DNA of 35,644 bases. Source: a virus. Below, piece by piece: positions 14,239 through 22,969 of the stretch. The translations under genes and the position numbers were made by a program. The stretch lies in the IMG/VR virus record IMGVR_UViG_3300031772_000136, positions 1 through 35,644 of that record; one strand, given 5' to 3'. The notes under the pieces were generated by a model, which did no database searches, had not been told where the DNA came from, and saw nothing but the letters and a program-made list of their open reading frames with translations. Every line of letters starts with the position of its first letter. The stretch's first letter is position 1.

Positions 14239-15654
14239 ATGCCACGTATCCCATTCATTGGCAGCGCTTACACACTCCGCACGATACGCGCGGATTGCCA
14301 GAACTGCATCAATTATTTCCCCGAAATAATAGAGAGCGGCGCGGGTGCCAACAACGAAGGGGGTGTACTCCTGCAGGTGCCGGGCCTGCGTCGGTTAGCC
14401 ACAATTGGCACGGGACCGATACGCGGGGTCTATTTCACATCCTCGGGGCATTTAGCGGTTGTGTCCGGCGCAAAATTATATGCAGTGTCCGCCGCCTGGG
14501 TGGCGACGGAAGTGGGTACGCTCCGTTCAACCTATGGGCGTGTTGAGATGGCTGATAATGGGGTTCAGATAATTCTTGTTGATGGGGATTTCGGCTATAT
14601 TTCCAGCATGGTTACAGGCGGTCTTGTCCAGATTAATCAATCAGATCTACCAGCTTGCAATAGGGTTACATTCCAAGATGGGTATTTTATTGTGGAATCA
14701 AAAAATACTAATCAATTTGCAATATCGGCTCTTTACGACGGCATGAGCTGGAACGCGTTGGATTTTGGGGTAGCGGAGGGGTTGCCTGATAATGTGGTCG
14801 CGGTGGTTTCCAATCAAAGACAATTATGGGTAGCGGGCTCAAAATCCATGGAAGTCTATTGGAATAGCGGGGATGAATTCCCGTTTTCCAGGATTGACGG
14901 CTCTTTTCAGGAATTTGGCTGCGCCGCGCCACACAGCATGCAAAAAGTGGCAGGTAGCGTGATGTGGTTGACAGACAGTTTACACGTGGTGTTTGCGGAC
15001 GGATACAAGCCTGTCAGGGTATCCAATCACGCGGTAGAGCTGGCCATTCGTGCTGCAGGGGATGTCTCAGGTGCAACGGCCTATAGTTACAAGCAAGATG
15101 GGCACATTTTTTATTGCCTGAAATTGCCAGGCGCTAATTCAACTTGGGTATATGATTTTTTCACCAAAAATTGGCACGAGCGGGCCGAATGGATTGCGGG
15201 CGCATGGGCCAAGAGCCGGGTAGATTGCTGCTGTGATGCCTACGGCGAAATCGTAGTGGGAGATTCTACCGATGGACGCATCTATGCCTACGATTTTGAA
15301 ATGTGCTCCAATGATGGCGATGTGCTGGCCAGAGAGCGCACAGCGTCGCATGTCGCAAATGATTTAAAACGCATGATCGTGCAAAAATTCCAACTGGATA
15401 TTGATGGCGGCCACGGGCTCATCACTGGCCAGGGGTCAATACCGCAGGTGATGTTGCAGTGTTCCAAGGATGGAGGGTACACGTTTGGCAATGAGCATTG
15501 GCAGCCAATAGGCGCTATCGGAAATTACCGTGCTCGGGCAATATTTCGGCAATTGGGACAGGCGCGGGATTGGGTGTTTCGCATCCGGGTGACGGATCCG
15601 GTAAAAGCCAATCTGTTGGGCGCGGACATCGACGCAATCCCTGGTGTGAACTGA
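14239..15654 (+). CDS. Tail hub / packaged DNA stabilisation protein, P22 gp10-like
   Basis: A 471-aa protein of almost exactly P22 gp10 length (472 aa). Its opening MPRIPFIGSAYTLRT...DCQNCINYFPE and early NEGG..L..PGL are the pattern of the Phage_stabilise family. gp10 hexamers close the portal channel after packaging and hold the tail needle and spikes. The body shows repeated WVAGS, YWNSGDEFPF and WV-rich blades of a propeller-like fold. Coupled by TGATG to the long fibre gene. Confidence 0.9.
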   Translation: MPRIPFIGSAYTLRTIRADCQNCINYFPEIIESGAGANNEGGVLLQVPGLRRLATIGTGPIRGVYFTSSGHLAVVSGAKLYAVSAAWVATEVGTLRSTYGRVEMADNGVQIILVDGDFGYISSMVTGGLVQINQSDLPACNRVTFQDGYFIVESKNTNQFAISALYDGMSWNALDFGVAEGLPDNVVAVVSNQRQLWVAGSKSMEVYWNSGDEFPFSRIDGSFQEFGCAAPHSMQKVAGSVMWLTDSLHVVFADGYKPVRVSNHAVELAIRAAGDVSGATAYSYKQDGHIFYCLKLPGANSTWVYDFFTKNWHERAEWIAGAWAKSRVDCCCDAYGEIVVGDSTDGRIYAYDFEMCSNDGDVLARERTASHVANDLKRMIVQKFQLDIDGGHGLITGQGSIPQVMLQCSKDGGYTFGNEHWQPIGAIGNYRARAIFRQLGQARDWVFRIRVTDPVKANLLGADIDAIPGVN

Positions 15655-18600
15655 TGGAAAAAATGGTTCCCACCACCGGCCCGTGGGGCGTTATTTCAAC
15701 GGATGGCGGGCTATCCGAAGCCAGCACGCAGATAAAGAAAGAGCAGCAGGCAGTTGAAATCAGTGCGCAAAATGTGAACCAATTGCAACCACCCCCATTG
15801 ATCAGTCCGCCGTTGGAGGGGACAGAATCAAGATTTTCCAAAGCTTGGGAGCTGTGGTTTCAGCAGTTATGGAAAAACCGATTGGGGGGTGCCATCGCCC
15901 CCACCCCTGAAGATACTCAAGTTTACGATTTAATGAATACTACCGCAACTTTTAGCAAATATAATGAATTAATCGAATCTTTGGAAACGCTATTGCAGTT
16001 TAGAATTGATAATCCAATTATATTTAATGAATTTGCTGAAATTATACTACAGTTTAAAAATTGTGATAAATCGGTTATCGATGACAACTTTCAGACTTTG
16101 GATGCATTCCGGGCCTTGGCAACGCATGCACACCCGGTAAACCAAATTTCAGATTCAACAACGGTGGGGCAAAACCTTGTTACTGCGCCCAATCCAAGCG
16201 CAATCCGGTTTTTCAGAATCAACGCGGACAATACAATATCTGAGTTGTCTGATGTAGATTTCCGCACTGCGATCGGTGCCGGGGTTTCCAACCTGGTTAT
16301 CGGGATAACAGCAGGAACGGCATGCGAAGGGAACGACGCGCGGCTCTCCGATGCCCGGACACCGACGGCGCATCCCCTGGATGGGGCACTGCACACGATC
16401 ACCGGGAAAACGGCCGGCCATTTCCTGAAAGCGTTGAGTGCTACAACATTCGGTTTTGCGGCACACGGGCTGACGGCTGGGGATGTAGGATCCCAACCTT
16501 CTGATGCAACTCTGACCGCTCTGGCGGCGCTGAATGCAACGCCTGGAATCCTGGCGCAAACGGCGGCGGATACCTTCGATAAGATCGCCCTCAATTATTC
16601 GGCTGGTGTGGTATCCATGCCAACCATTACAGATAACCATGATGGGACTATAACAGTATCCAATGACGGTATTTTCAATCTTTATGATTCATCTACGCTG
16701 CCATCTTTTTTGAGAACGTATGCAATTAATGGCGGTTTGTTTACACTGACAGATGGAACAATTACATTTTTATACGCTAGTTACAATTCAGGAACACCTG
16801 TTATTGGAGTAACAACAGCTAGAGATTTTATTGTCAATAATCATTTAATGACAATAATACCTATAGCAACATATTTAAGAATAGGTAATGATATAAGTTT
16901 TTTAGATTGGGATCATCTGGGAATTGGATTAGCAGAAAAGCGCTTAAACAAAGGATTTGATACAGAAGGAAGGTTTCAAAAATCTCTTTCTGTCGGAGGA
17001 TTTGCAACAACCGATACTGGATCCAACCATTTTTCGGTTGGTAGTGGAAGGTTATGGACAGTAAGCAAGTATCTTGATCTAGATGCGGTTGTATCTCAAA
17101 CAGATACCGTTATGTTACATTATAAAGATAGCGGTGGTGTATGGCAAAAAACAGCAGTGACAGGGTTTAATGTAACGCAGTATCAAACACCAACAGGATT
17201 GGCCACGCTGACGGCAAATAGGTATGCCGTTAATTGGATATGGAGAAAGGTCGCAACGGATAGAATAGCATGCATTTTATTGGGTGAAGGTGATTACAAA
17301 TTAATCGATGCACAGAGCAGTAAAAAGCCTAATATACCTACAGAAATAAGCGCCTTGGGATATTTGGTTTCTAGAATTATCGTTGAAAAAAACGCTGCTA
17401 ATGCGACACAAATTGATGATTATACGTTTACGCAGCCTACACCATCAGGAACAATTATTCATAACGATACATCGTCAAGAAACGCTGTCGATACTCATCC
17501 AGCTTCATCTATCACTAATACGCCCTATGGAACGGTCGCAGGCGTGACTGTTCAGGCAGCCCTCAACGAGCATGAGGATGATTTGGCGGCCATCCGCCAA
17601 GCTTTCACGGATACCCATTTTACCAGTGGTTTCTTGAGTCGGACAGACAACACGCTATCTTTGTCCACTCGTACGTTGACTATTGCGCCCACGGGGGCCA
17701 ATTTTGTCATCTATTTGGATGGTGTCAAAATTATTAAAACCGGCGGGGCGAGCTGTTCCACCACGATTCCCGCCACGGTTGGCCTTCACTACATCTATTT
17801 TGATGCGACTGGCACACTCAAGAATTCCATGAGCGCCTGGGAAATCATCGCAGGTTTGGCACCCGTGGCAACGATCTACTGGAATGGCGCGGCAGGTGCT
17901 GTAGCGGACGAACGGCATGGAGCACAACGTAATCTGTCTTGGCATCAATGGGCACACGATACCATCTCTACTAGATACGAAAGTGGGCTGATCCAAACAT
18001 TTCCGACTGGCGCACAGTCCAAAATTCAGATTGAATCTGGATATATCCACGATGAAGACATCGATTTTCTGATCGCACAACAGAAGCTATGTCGAAATTG
18101 GTACGAAACGGCAGCATCAACCTATACCTGGGCAAATGGCGTGGATAACGCCGGGAATGACCGTCCTTACCTTTGGAACGCAGGAACAAGCCGTGTGCAG
18201 TATCCAAAGTCGGACGCGGCCTATGCGCTGACCGATGCCGGGGCAAATGAATATGTGGTGGTTTGGGCCTATGCTTCGACCGACGTCGACCGGCCTATCT
18301 ATATTTTGACTGCTTCAAAGACGTCTGCTTTTAATAACATCGCGGCGGCGCGGGCGGCGGCGGCACCGTCTACGATAGGGTTTCTGACGCCTGAGATGAA
18401 ATTGATCTACCGTTGGATTTTCAAGGGGGATGGCACTTTCCAGGAGTCAACCGACTATCGAACCTCTTCGTCTTTACCGGGCGGTGGCACCACGGCAGTC
18501 AACGCGCTGAACGTGAGCTATACACCCACGGGGAATATTGCCGCAACCAATACCCAGAATGCCATTGATGAGCTGGACACCGAAAAAGCGGCGGTGAATG

Positions 18601-19766
18601 CCGCGACGACTGGCAGTGCGGGGAGTTTAAAATCCACCGCCACCACCGGCCTGATGACGATTACCGGGCCAGGGACGGGCGCTACGCGAGTGAAAACTGT
18701 CCGAGATGCGGATGATACGGTTTTGGAACTGGGCGGATCCTACACGCCAACAGGAACCTGGGTCTGGACTTCTGCCACTGCGACGTGGCCAACGTTTAAC
18801 CAAAATACAACAGGGAGCGCCGCGCTTGTCGTGGTTGCTGATACCGCTGCCAGTGCTTGTTACGTCGCGTTATTTGAAAGTGCTACCGGTAGTATTGCGC
18901 CGAAAACTGATGCAAATATAAAATATGATGCTTCGTCGGGATTGATGACGGTTGCTTACCTGCAGGTAAATGCTAATGCAAAGGTATCAAACGCTTTACT
19001 ATCTGCTGTTAATAGTGGTAACGATTTTGAATTTGGTCATTCAAATGCATCTGGATATCGTAGCGTTTTGGGCGCTGAGGCCGGATCTGGAAAGACATTT
19101 ATAGGATTGCATTGTGAAGCTGGAACTACCAGCAATACGTATAGAACTAGGGGTATAATAGGTAACGTAATCAGACCTGATTTAGCAGGCGGTATATCTT
19201 TTGATAAAGCTGCGACTGCAAGCGCTGATAATCAGGCATTAACCAATTTATTCTTTATTGACACAAATGGTGATCTGTATTTAAGAGGGAGTAAGATAAA
19301 TACTTCTTCCTATTCATTAATGTTTTTCGCTTCAAAAGCAGGGATAGCAGACAATACTGATACAGCATTATTCACAATCACGACGACAAATGAAACCGGG
19401 GACGTTGATGGTGGGGCTTACACCTGTAAAATAAAGCTTTTAATTGCTCATGCTGCAACGGCTGGTGCATCTGCCGAAGCGGTAGTTTACGGAGAATATG
19501 TGTTTTCAAGAGTTATGGTTGGGGCTGGAACGGGGCAAAATAGCGCTGTTGCAGTGCTTTACCAGAGCGCTTCTAATGCTAGCTCGGCAGGTACTAGAGA
19601 TATTGGGACAATAACGGTATCTGTATCTGAAACCAGTGAATACGTTCAATCTGTGAATATTCAGGTGGATTTAACTGGATCTTCAGTTTATCAAGCCGAA
19701 GTAGTATCAACAGTAGAGTTAAACTGGTATGGATTTACACACGCGCCAACAATTGCATCAGCATAG
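15654..19766 (+). CDS. Long tail fibre protein
   Basis: A 1370-aa fibre. ATG 15654 shares a base with the gp10 stop; the open frame extends upstream but only as antisense-free overlap with gp10. Sequence is typical of trimeric fibres: a helical N-terminal region (to ~170), collagen-free beta-rich modules with NEHEDDL and AATNTQNAIDELD connectors, and many Thr/Ala/Gly repeats. AT-rich stretches (for example about 16.63-17.5 and 18.9-19.76 kb) alternate with GC-richer ones, which suggests a mosaic built by module exchange. The C-terminus is beta-rich and probably host-binding. It occupies the place where P22 has its short needle gene. Confidence 0.8.
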   Translation: MEKMVPTTGPWGVISTDGGLSEASTQIKKEQQAVEISAQNVNQLQPPPLISPPLEGTESRFSKAWELWFQQLWKNRLGGAIAPTPEDTQVYDLMNTTATFSKYNELIESLETLLQFRIDNPIIFNEFAEIILQFKNCDKSVIDDNFQTLDAFRALATHAHPVNQISDSTTVGQNLVTAPNPSAIRFFRINADNTISELSDVDFRTAIGAGVSNLVIGITAGTACEGNDARLSDARTPTAHPLDGALHTITGKTAGHFLKALSATTFGFAAHGLTAGDVGSQPSDATLTALAALNATPGILAQTAADTFDKIALNYSAGVVSMPTITDNHDGTITVSNDGIFNLYDSSTLPSFLRTYAINGGLFTLTDGTITFLYASYNSGTPVIGVTTARDFIVNNHLMTIIPIATYLRIGNDISFLDWDHLGIGLAEKRLNKGFDTEGRFQKSLSVGGFATTDTGSNHFSVGSGRLWTVSKYLDLDAVVSQTDTVMLHYKDSGGVWQKTAVTGFNVTQYQTPTGLATLTANRYAVNWIWRKVATDRIACILLGEGDYKLIDAQSSKKPNIPTEISALGYLVSRIIVEKNAANATQIDDYTFTQPTPSGTIIHNDTSSRNAVDTHPASSITNTPYGTVAGVTVQAALNEHEDDLAAIRQAFTDTHFTSGFLSRTDNTLSLSTRTLTIAPTGANFVIYLDGVKIIKTGGASCSTTIPATVGLHYIYFDATGTLKNSMSAWEIIAGLAPVATIYWNGAAGAVADERHGAQRNLSWHQWAHDTISTRYESGLIQTFPTGAQSKIQIESGYIHDEDIDFLIAQQKLCRNWYETAASTYTWANGVDNAGNDRPYLWNAGTSRVQYPKSDAAYALTDAGANEYVVVWAYASTDVDRPIYILTASKTSAFNNIAAARAAAAPSTIGFLTPEMKLIYRWIFKGDGTFQESTDYRTSSSLPGGGTTAVNALNVSYTPTGNIAATNTQNAIDELDTEKAAVNAATTGSAGSLKSTATTGLMTITGPGTGATRVKTVRDADDTVLELGGSYTPTGTWVWTSATATWPTFNQNTTGSAALVVVADTAASACYVALFESATGSIAPKTDANIKYDASSGLMTVAYLQVNANAKVSNALLSAVNSGNDFEFGHSNASGYRSVLGAEAGSGKTFIGLHCEAGTTSNTYRTRGIIGNVIRPDLAGGISFDKAATASADNQALTNLFFIDTNGDLYLRGSKINTSSYSLMFFASKAGIADNTDTALFTITTTNETGDVDGGAYTCKIKLLIAHAATAGASAEAVVYGEYVFSRVMVGAGTGQNSAVAVLYQSASNASSAGTRDIGTITVSVSETSEYVQSVNIQVDLTGSSVYQAEVVSTVELNWYGFTHAPTIASA

Positions 19767-19774
19767 GTGATAAA

Positions 19775-20113
19775 ATGACTGTAAGGGCAAAAAATCTAGT
19801 GCCGAGCGCTCAATTAACCGGCAGTGCTGCTACTTATTACACTACCCCTGCCGTCACCCGTGCATTGATTCAAAAGGCGACTGTTACCAATGTGGATACC
19901 GTTGCCAGGACCGTAACGGTACATCTGGTGCCCTCCGCTGGGTCAGCCAGTGATACCAATGCTATCGTAAAAGCGCTGCCAGTCGCGGCGGGCACTACCT
20001 TGGAATTGTTTGACCTTTGCGGGCATGTATTAGAGCCGGGTGGATTCATCCAAGCACTGGCATCTGCGGCAGCCGTATTGGGGTTGAGGATTTCGGGGGT
20101 AGAAATTGTATGA
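19775..20113 (+). CDS. Small beta-rich virion-associated protein
   Basis: A 112-aa protein with regular beta pattern (TVTNVDTVARTVTVHLVPSAG, then TLELFDLCGHVLEPGGFIQA and LGLRISGVEIV). Similar short proteins follow fibre genes in many podo- and siphoviruses and are thought to be structural or fibre-associated. No catalytic motif. Starts 8 bases after the fibre stop; overlaps the next gene by four bases. Confidence 0.6.
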   Translation: MTVRAKNLVPSAQLTGSAATYYTTPAVTRALIQKATVTNVDTVARTVTVHLVPSAGSASDTNAIVKALPVAAGTTLELFDLCGHVLEPGGFIQALASAAAVLGLRISGVEIV

Positions 20114-20574
20114 TCACCAACAAAATCAGTGAATCGGGATTCGGCGTGAAAGATCGCTCTAAGGAAGAAATCCAAGCAGCAATTTTGCAGGCCGAAATAT
20201 TTTTTGCTTCACAGCCAATTGAAAATCATATCCAAATAGAGGCAAAACATTATTTTGTAAACGGCCTTTACATAAGGGAAATTTTTTTACCAAAGGATAG
20301 CTTTAATACTGGTAAATACCACATACAGGAAGATATTTTGATCATCGCCAGGGGTAAAGTGACTTTTTTTACAGAACACGGCCAAAGAACGTTGGAAGGG
20401 CCTTGTGTCACCAAAGTGCATGCCAATACAAAACCGTGTGTTTTCGCCCATGAGGACACCGTCATGATCTCTGCGCATGCAAATCCTGATAATACACAGG
20501 ATATTGATTTGATCGAATCGAGAATTATTGTGCCAAACGAATTAGCGGATAGATCTTCGGAGGTGATCAGATGA
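20110..20574 (+). CDS. Cupin-like small protein
   Basis: A 154-aa protein from ATG 20110 (ATGA overlap). Residues ~50-140 show a single beta-barrel pattern like a cupin: YIREIFLPKDSF.TGKYH, GKVTFF, LEGPCVTKVHANTKPCVFAHEDTVMI. The metal-binding His set of enzymatic cupins is not complete by eye, so a structural role is likely. Proteins like this lie between fibre and ejection genes in several podoviruses. Coupled by ATGA to the next gene. Confidence 0.6.
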   Translation: MITNKISESGFGVKDRSKEEIQAAILQAEIFFASQPIENHIQIEAKHYFVNGLYIREIFLPKDSFNTGKYHIQEDILIIARGKVTFFTEHGQRTLEGPCVTKVHANTKPCVFAHEDTVMISAHANPDNTQDIDLIESRIIVPNELADRSSEVIR

Positions 20575-21290
20575 CATGGGTTGCTGTAGCGGTCGTTGGT
20601 GGATCAATTATCGGAGGTTTGATCAATAAATCCGCTTCGGATAGAGCATCCGATGCCCAATCCGAAGCAGCACGACGAGCCAATGAAACACAATTGGCCA
20701 TGTACAATCAAAATCGTGCAGATACGGAACCCTGGCGAAAGGCCGGGGGCGGGGCTGTTGGCCAAATGTCCATGCTGACTGGTCCAGGCGGTGAATTTAA
20801 TCGTAGTTTCAGCATGGCTGATTATCAGCAGGATCCAGGCTATGCATTCCGCCTGTCGGAGGGTCAAAAAGCCCTGGAACGCTCGGCGTCTGCACGGGGT
20901 AATTTGCTGGGTGGTGCTGGATTGCGGGCAATTGATCGCTATGGGCAGGATTACGCATCCAATGAATACCAAAATGCCTACAACCGATGGCAGCAGCAAC
21001 GGACACAGCAATTCAACCAGTTGGCTTCTCTTGCCGGGCTAGGACAGACGTCGACAGGGCAATTAGGGCAGGCAGGCAGCAATACCGCCAATCAGATCGG
21101 CGGGAACATGATGAACCTGGGAGCGGGGGAGAGTGCCAGGGCGTTAGCTCAGGGAAATAATTGGTCAGGTGCGATCAATAACGGTGTAAACAATTGGCTT
21201 AACTATAAATATATGAACAATAATAATAACGATAATTGGGGCGGGGGCGGCGGTGGTGCTGGAGACAACTATCAGGATTGGGGAGAATAA
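20571..21290 (+). CDS. DNA ejection protein, P22 gp7-like
   Basis: A 239-aa protein (P22 gp7 is 229 aa) with an N-terminal hydrophobic Gly-rich segment (residues 3-18, VAVAVVGGSIIGGLI). Then follow Asn/Gln/Ala-rich helices with QDPGYAFRLSEGQKALERSASARG, a phrase common in phage DNA transfer proteins. The tail is Gly/Asn-rich. Such proteins travel inside the head and are ejected before the DNA to build a channel across the cell envelope. First of three adjacent ejection genes. Confidence 0.8.
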   Translation: MTWVAVAVVGGSIIGGLINKSASDRASDAQSEAARRANETQLAMYNQNRADTEPWRKAGGGAVGQMSMLTGPGGEFNRSFSMADYQQDPGYAFRLSEGQKALERSASARGNLLGGAGLRAIDRYGQDYASNEYQNAYNRWQQQRTQQFNQLASLAGLGQTSTGQLGQAGSNTANQIGGNMMNLGAGESARALAQGNNWSGAINNGVNNWLNYKYMNNNNNDNWGGGGGGAGDNYQDWGE

Positions 21291-21292
21291 TC

Positions 21293-22969
21293 ATGGTGGA
21301 TTTTGCCAGCGTTTACAATTTGGCCAATAAACCAACGACTGAACTGCAAAATCCTATGGATATTGCAATAAAAGGTCAGCATTTACAACAAATGAGCCTT
21401 GCAAATGCCATGGCACAACAGCAGCAGAACGACGATCAGACGGCGCGGGGATTGGCTGCCAGCGGGCAATATCAAAGCCCAGAAGACCTGGCTAAAGCCA
21501 TGGAAGGCCAGGGGCTCATTAAGCAATCCCAGGCGATCCGGCAACAGCAGATTGACCAGCAGAAAAAGATCGCCGATATCCGGGAGACTCTATCCAAGGC
21601 AGACGAACACACCCGAAAGCTGATTGATTGGGGATCAGGGAAAATGTATGCCTTTGCCTCGGATGAGACAATCAAACCAGACACCTGGAATAAGGGGTTG
21701 GACATCCTGCAGGGTCAGATGTCCCAGATCAATCCGCGTTTTGCGGGGCAATTCGAGAAATACAAAGTCAGCGGGTCTGATCCTACAGAATTGACTGCCA
21801 AACGCCAATTGGCCATTTCCAACGCCTTGCCTGTCCAGGAAGCGATCAAGAGCCTAGGCACCAATGTGATGCAAGTAAATGGCAATCTGGTGCCGGTGCG
21901 CAAGGATGCGCTGGGCAATGCCAAGGCCGGGGAACCAATATATGAATCACCACAAGGGCAAACCGGGGCGCTATACAATTTTGCGGCCAGTGTGCCGGGC
22001 GGCCTGAATGAAGATCAGACTGTAAATCTGCAGAATCCCCATGTGGCCGCGCATTTGCGAAAAATGAATTACATCGCGCCACAGATAGGCGGAAATCTCC
22101 AGGGATTGGGTAGTGTGGCAGGAATAGCACAAACGGGGGATTCTAAAGCGGCGCTTGAAGGTGTGCCAGAAAATATCCGGCCATTGGTTCAGGCAATCGG
22201 CACGTACCGGATGAAATCAACACAATTGTCGCCACGTCAAAAAAACGAGGTGATGGGTTATGTTGCTGCAGTTTTTCCGAACTATAGCCATGATGACGCA
22301 GAATCTAATACCAAATTTATTAAGGATTTAGCATCTACAAGCGCTTCTTCTGCTGGCGGTACGGTCGCCGCGTCCGAACGGTTGCTTGGCCATGTGGGCG
22401 AATTGGCGGATTTGACGGACAAACTCCCTAATAGCTCGTTGGGAAAATTGGGAAATATCGCCGCCGGGACGGCCGCAACGACATTTGGAACAGAAAGCTC
22501 TGGCACGATCAAAGCTTTTGAGCTGACCAAAGGCAAGGTAATTGCCGAGCTGAATAAACTGGCCAATGGTGGTGTTCCTCACGCAGAGGAGATGGTTAGG
22601 GATGTGAAGCAATTGGAATATTCTGACCCACCTGCTACCAAATATGAGGTGATGAAAGCGGCTGTAAATTTGGGGCTGGAACAAACGCACGCCGTGGAAG
22701 CGCGGCGAAACAACATACTCGGTCAATATGCACCAAAGACATCGCTACTTTCAACTCGTGCCCAAAATACCGTCAATCGAATTTATGACAAATTGGGTGA
22801 AAAAGCCAATCTTGAACCCGCCACAACCGGCGGTTATACCACCACGGCCATAACCAATCAGAACAAGGCGACCCTGGACGCCGCCACAGCGGCAAAAGTG
22901 CAGGCGTTGCGGTCCAAGGGCGTATCAGAGGCGGATATTCAAGCGGCCTTGCAGGCCAGGGGGCAATGA
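21293..22969 (+). CDS. DNA ejection protein, P22 gp20-like position
   Basis: A 558-aa protein from ATG 21293, two bases after the preceding stop; an upstream start would be inside that gene. Gln- and Ala-rich helices dominate, with a coiled-coil start (QQQQNDDQTARGLAASGQ) and a C-terminal helix rich in Lys/Ala. Assigned as the second internal ejection protein from composition, size and order (P22 gp20 is 471 aa). It ends with ADIQAALQARGQ, an acidic amphipathic tail. Confidence 0.7.
   Translation: MVDFASVYNLANKPTTELQNPMDIAIKGQHLQQMSLANAMAQQQQNDDQTARGLAASGQYQSPEDLAKAMEGQGLIKQSQAIRQQQIDQQKKIADIRETLSKADEHTRKLIDWGSGKMYAFASDETIKPDTWNKGLDILQGQMSQINPRFAGQFEKYKVSGSDPTELTAKRQLAISNALPVQEAIKSLGTNVMQVNGNLVPVRKDALGNAKAGEPIYESPQGQTGALYNFAASVPGGLNEDQTVNLQNPHVAAHLRKMNYIAPQIGGNLQGLGSVAGIAQTGDSKAALEGVPENIRPLVQAIGTYRMKSTQLSPRQKNEVMGYVAAVFPNYSHDDAESNTKFIKDLASTSASSAGGTVAASERLLGHVGELADLTDKLPNSSLGKLGNIAAGTAATTFGTESSGTIKAFELTKGKVIAELNKLANGGVPHAEEMVRDVKQLEYSDPPATKYEVMKAAVNLGLEQTHAVEARRNNILGQYAPKTSLLSTRAQNTVNRIYDKLGEKANLEPATTGGYTTTAITNQNKATLDAATAAKVQALRSKGVSEADIQAALQARGQ

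Noticed and set aside
15498-15653. 52-residue N-terminal extension of the fibre
   Set aside because: It lies within the gp10-like gene in another frame; ATG 15654 is coupled to the gp10 stop.
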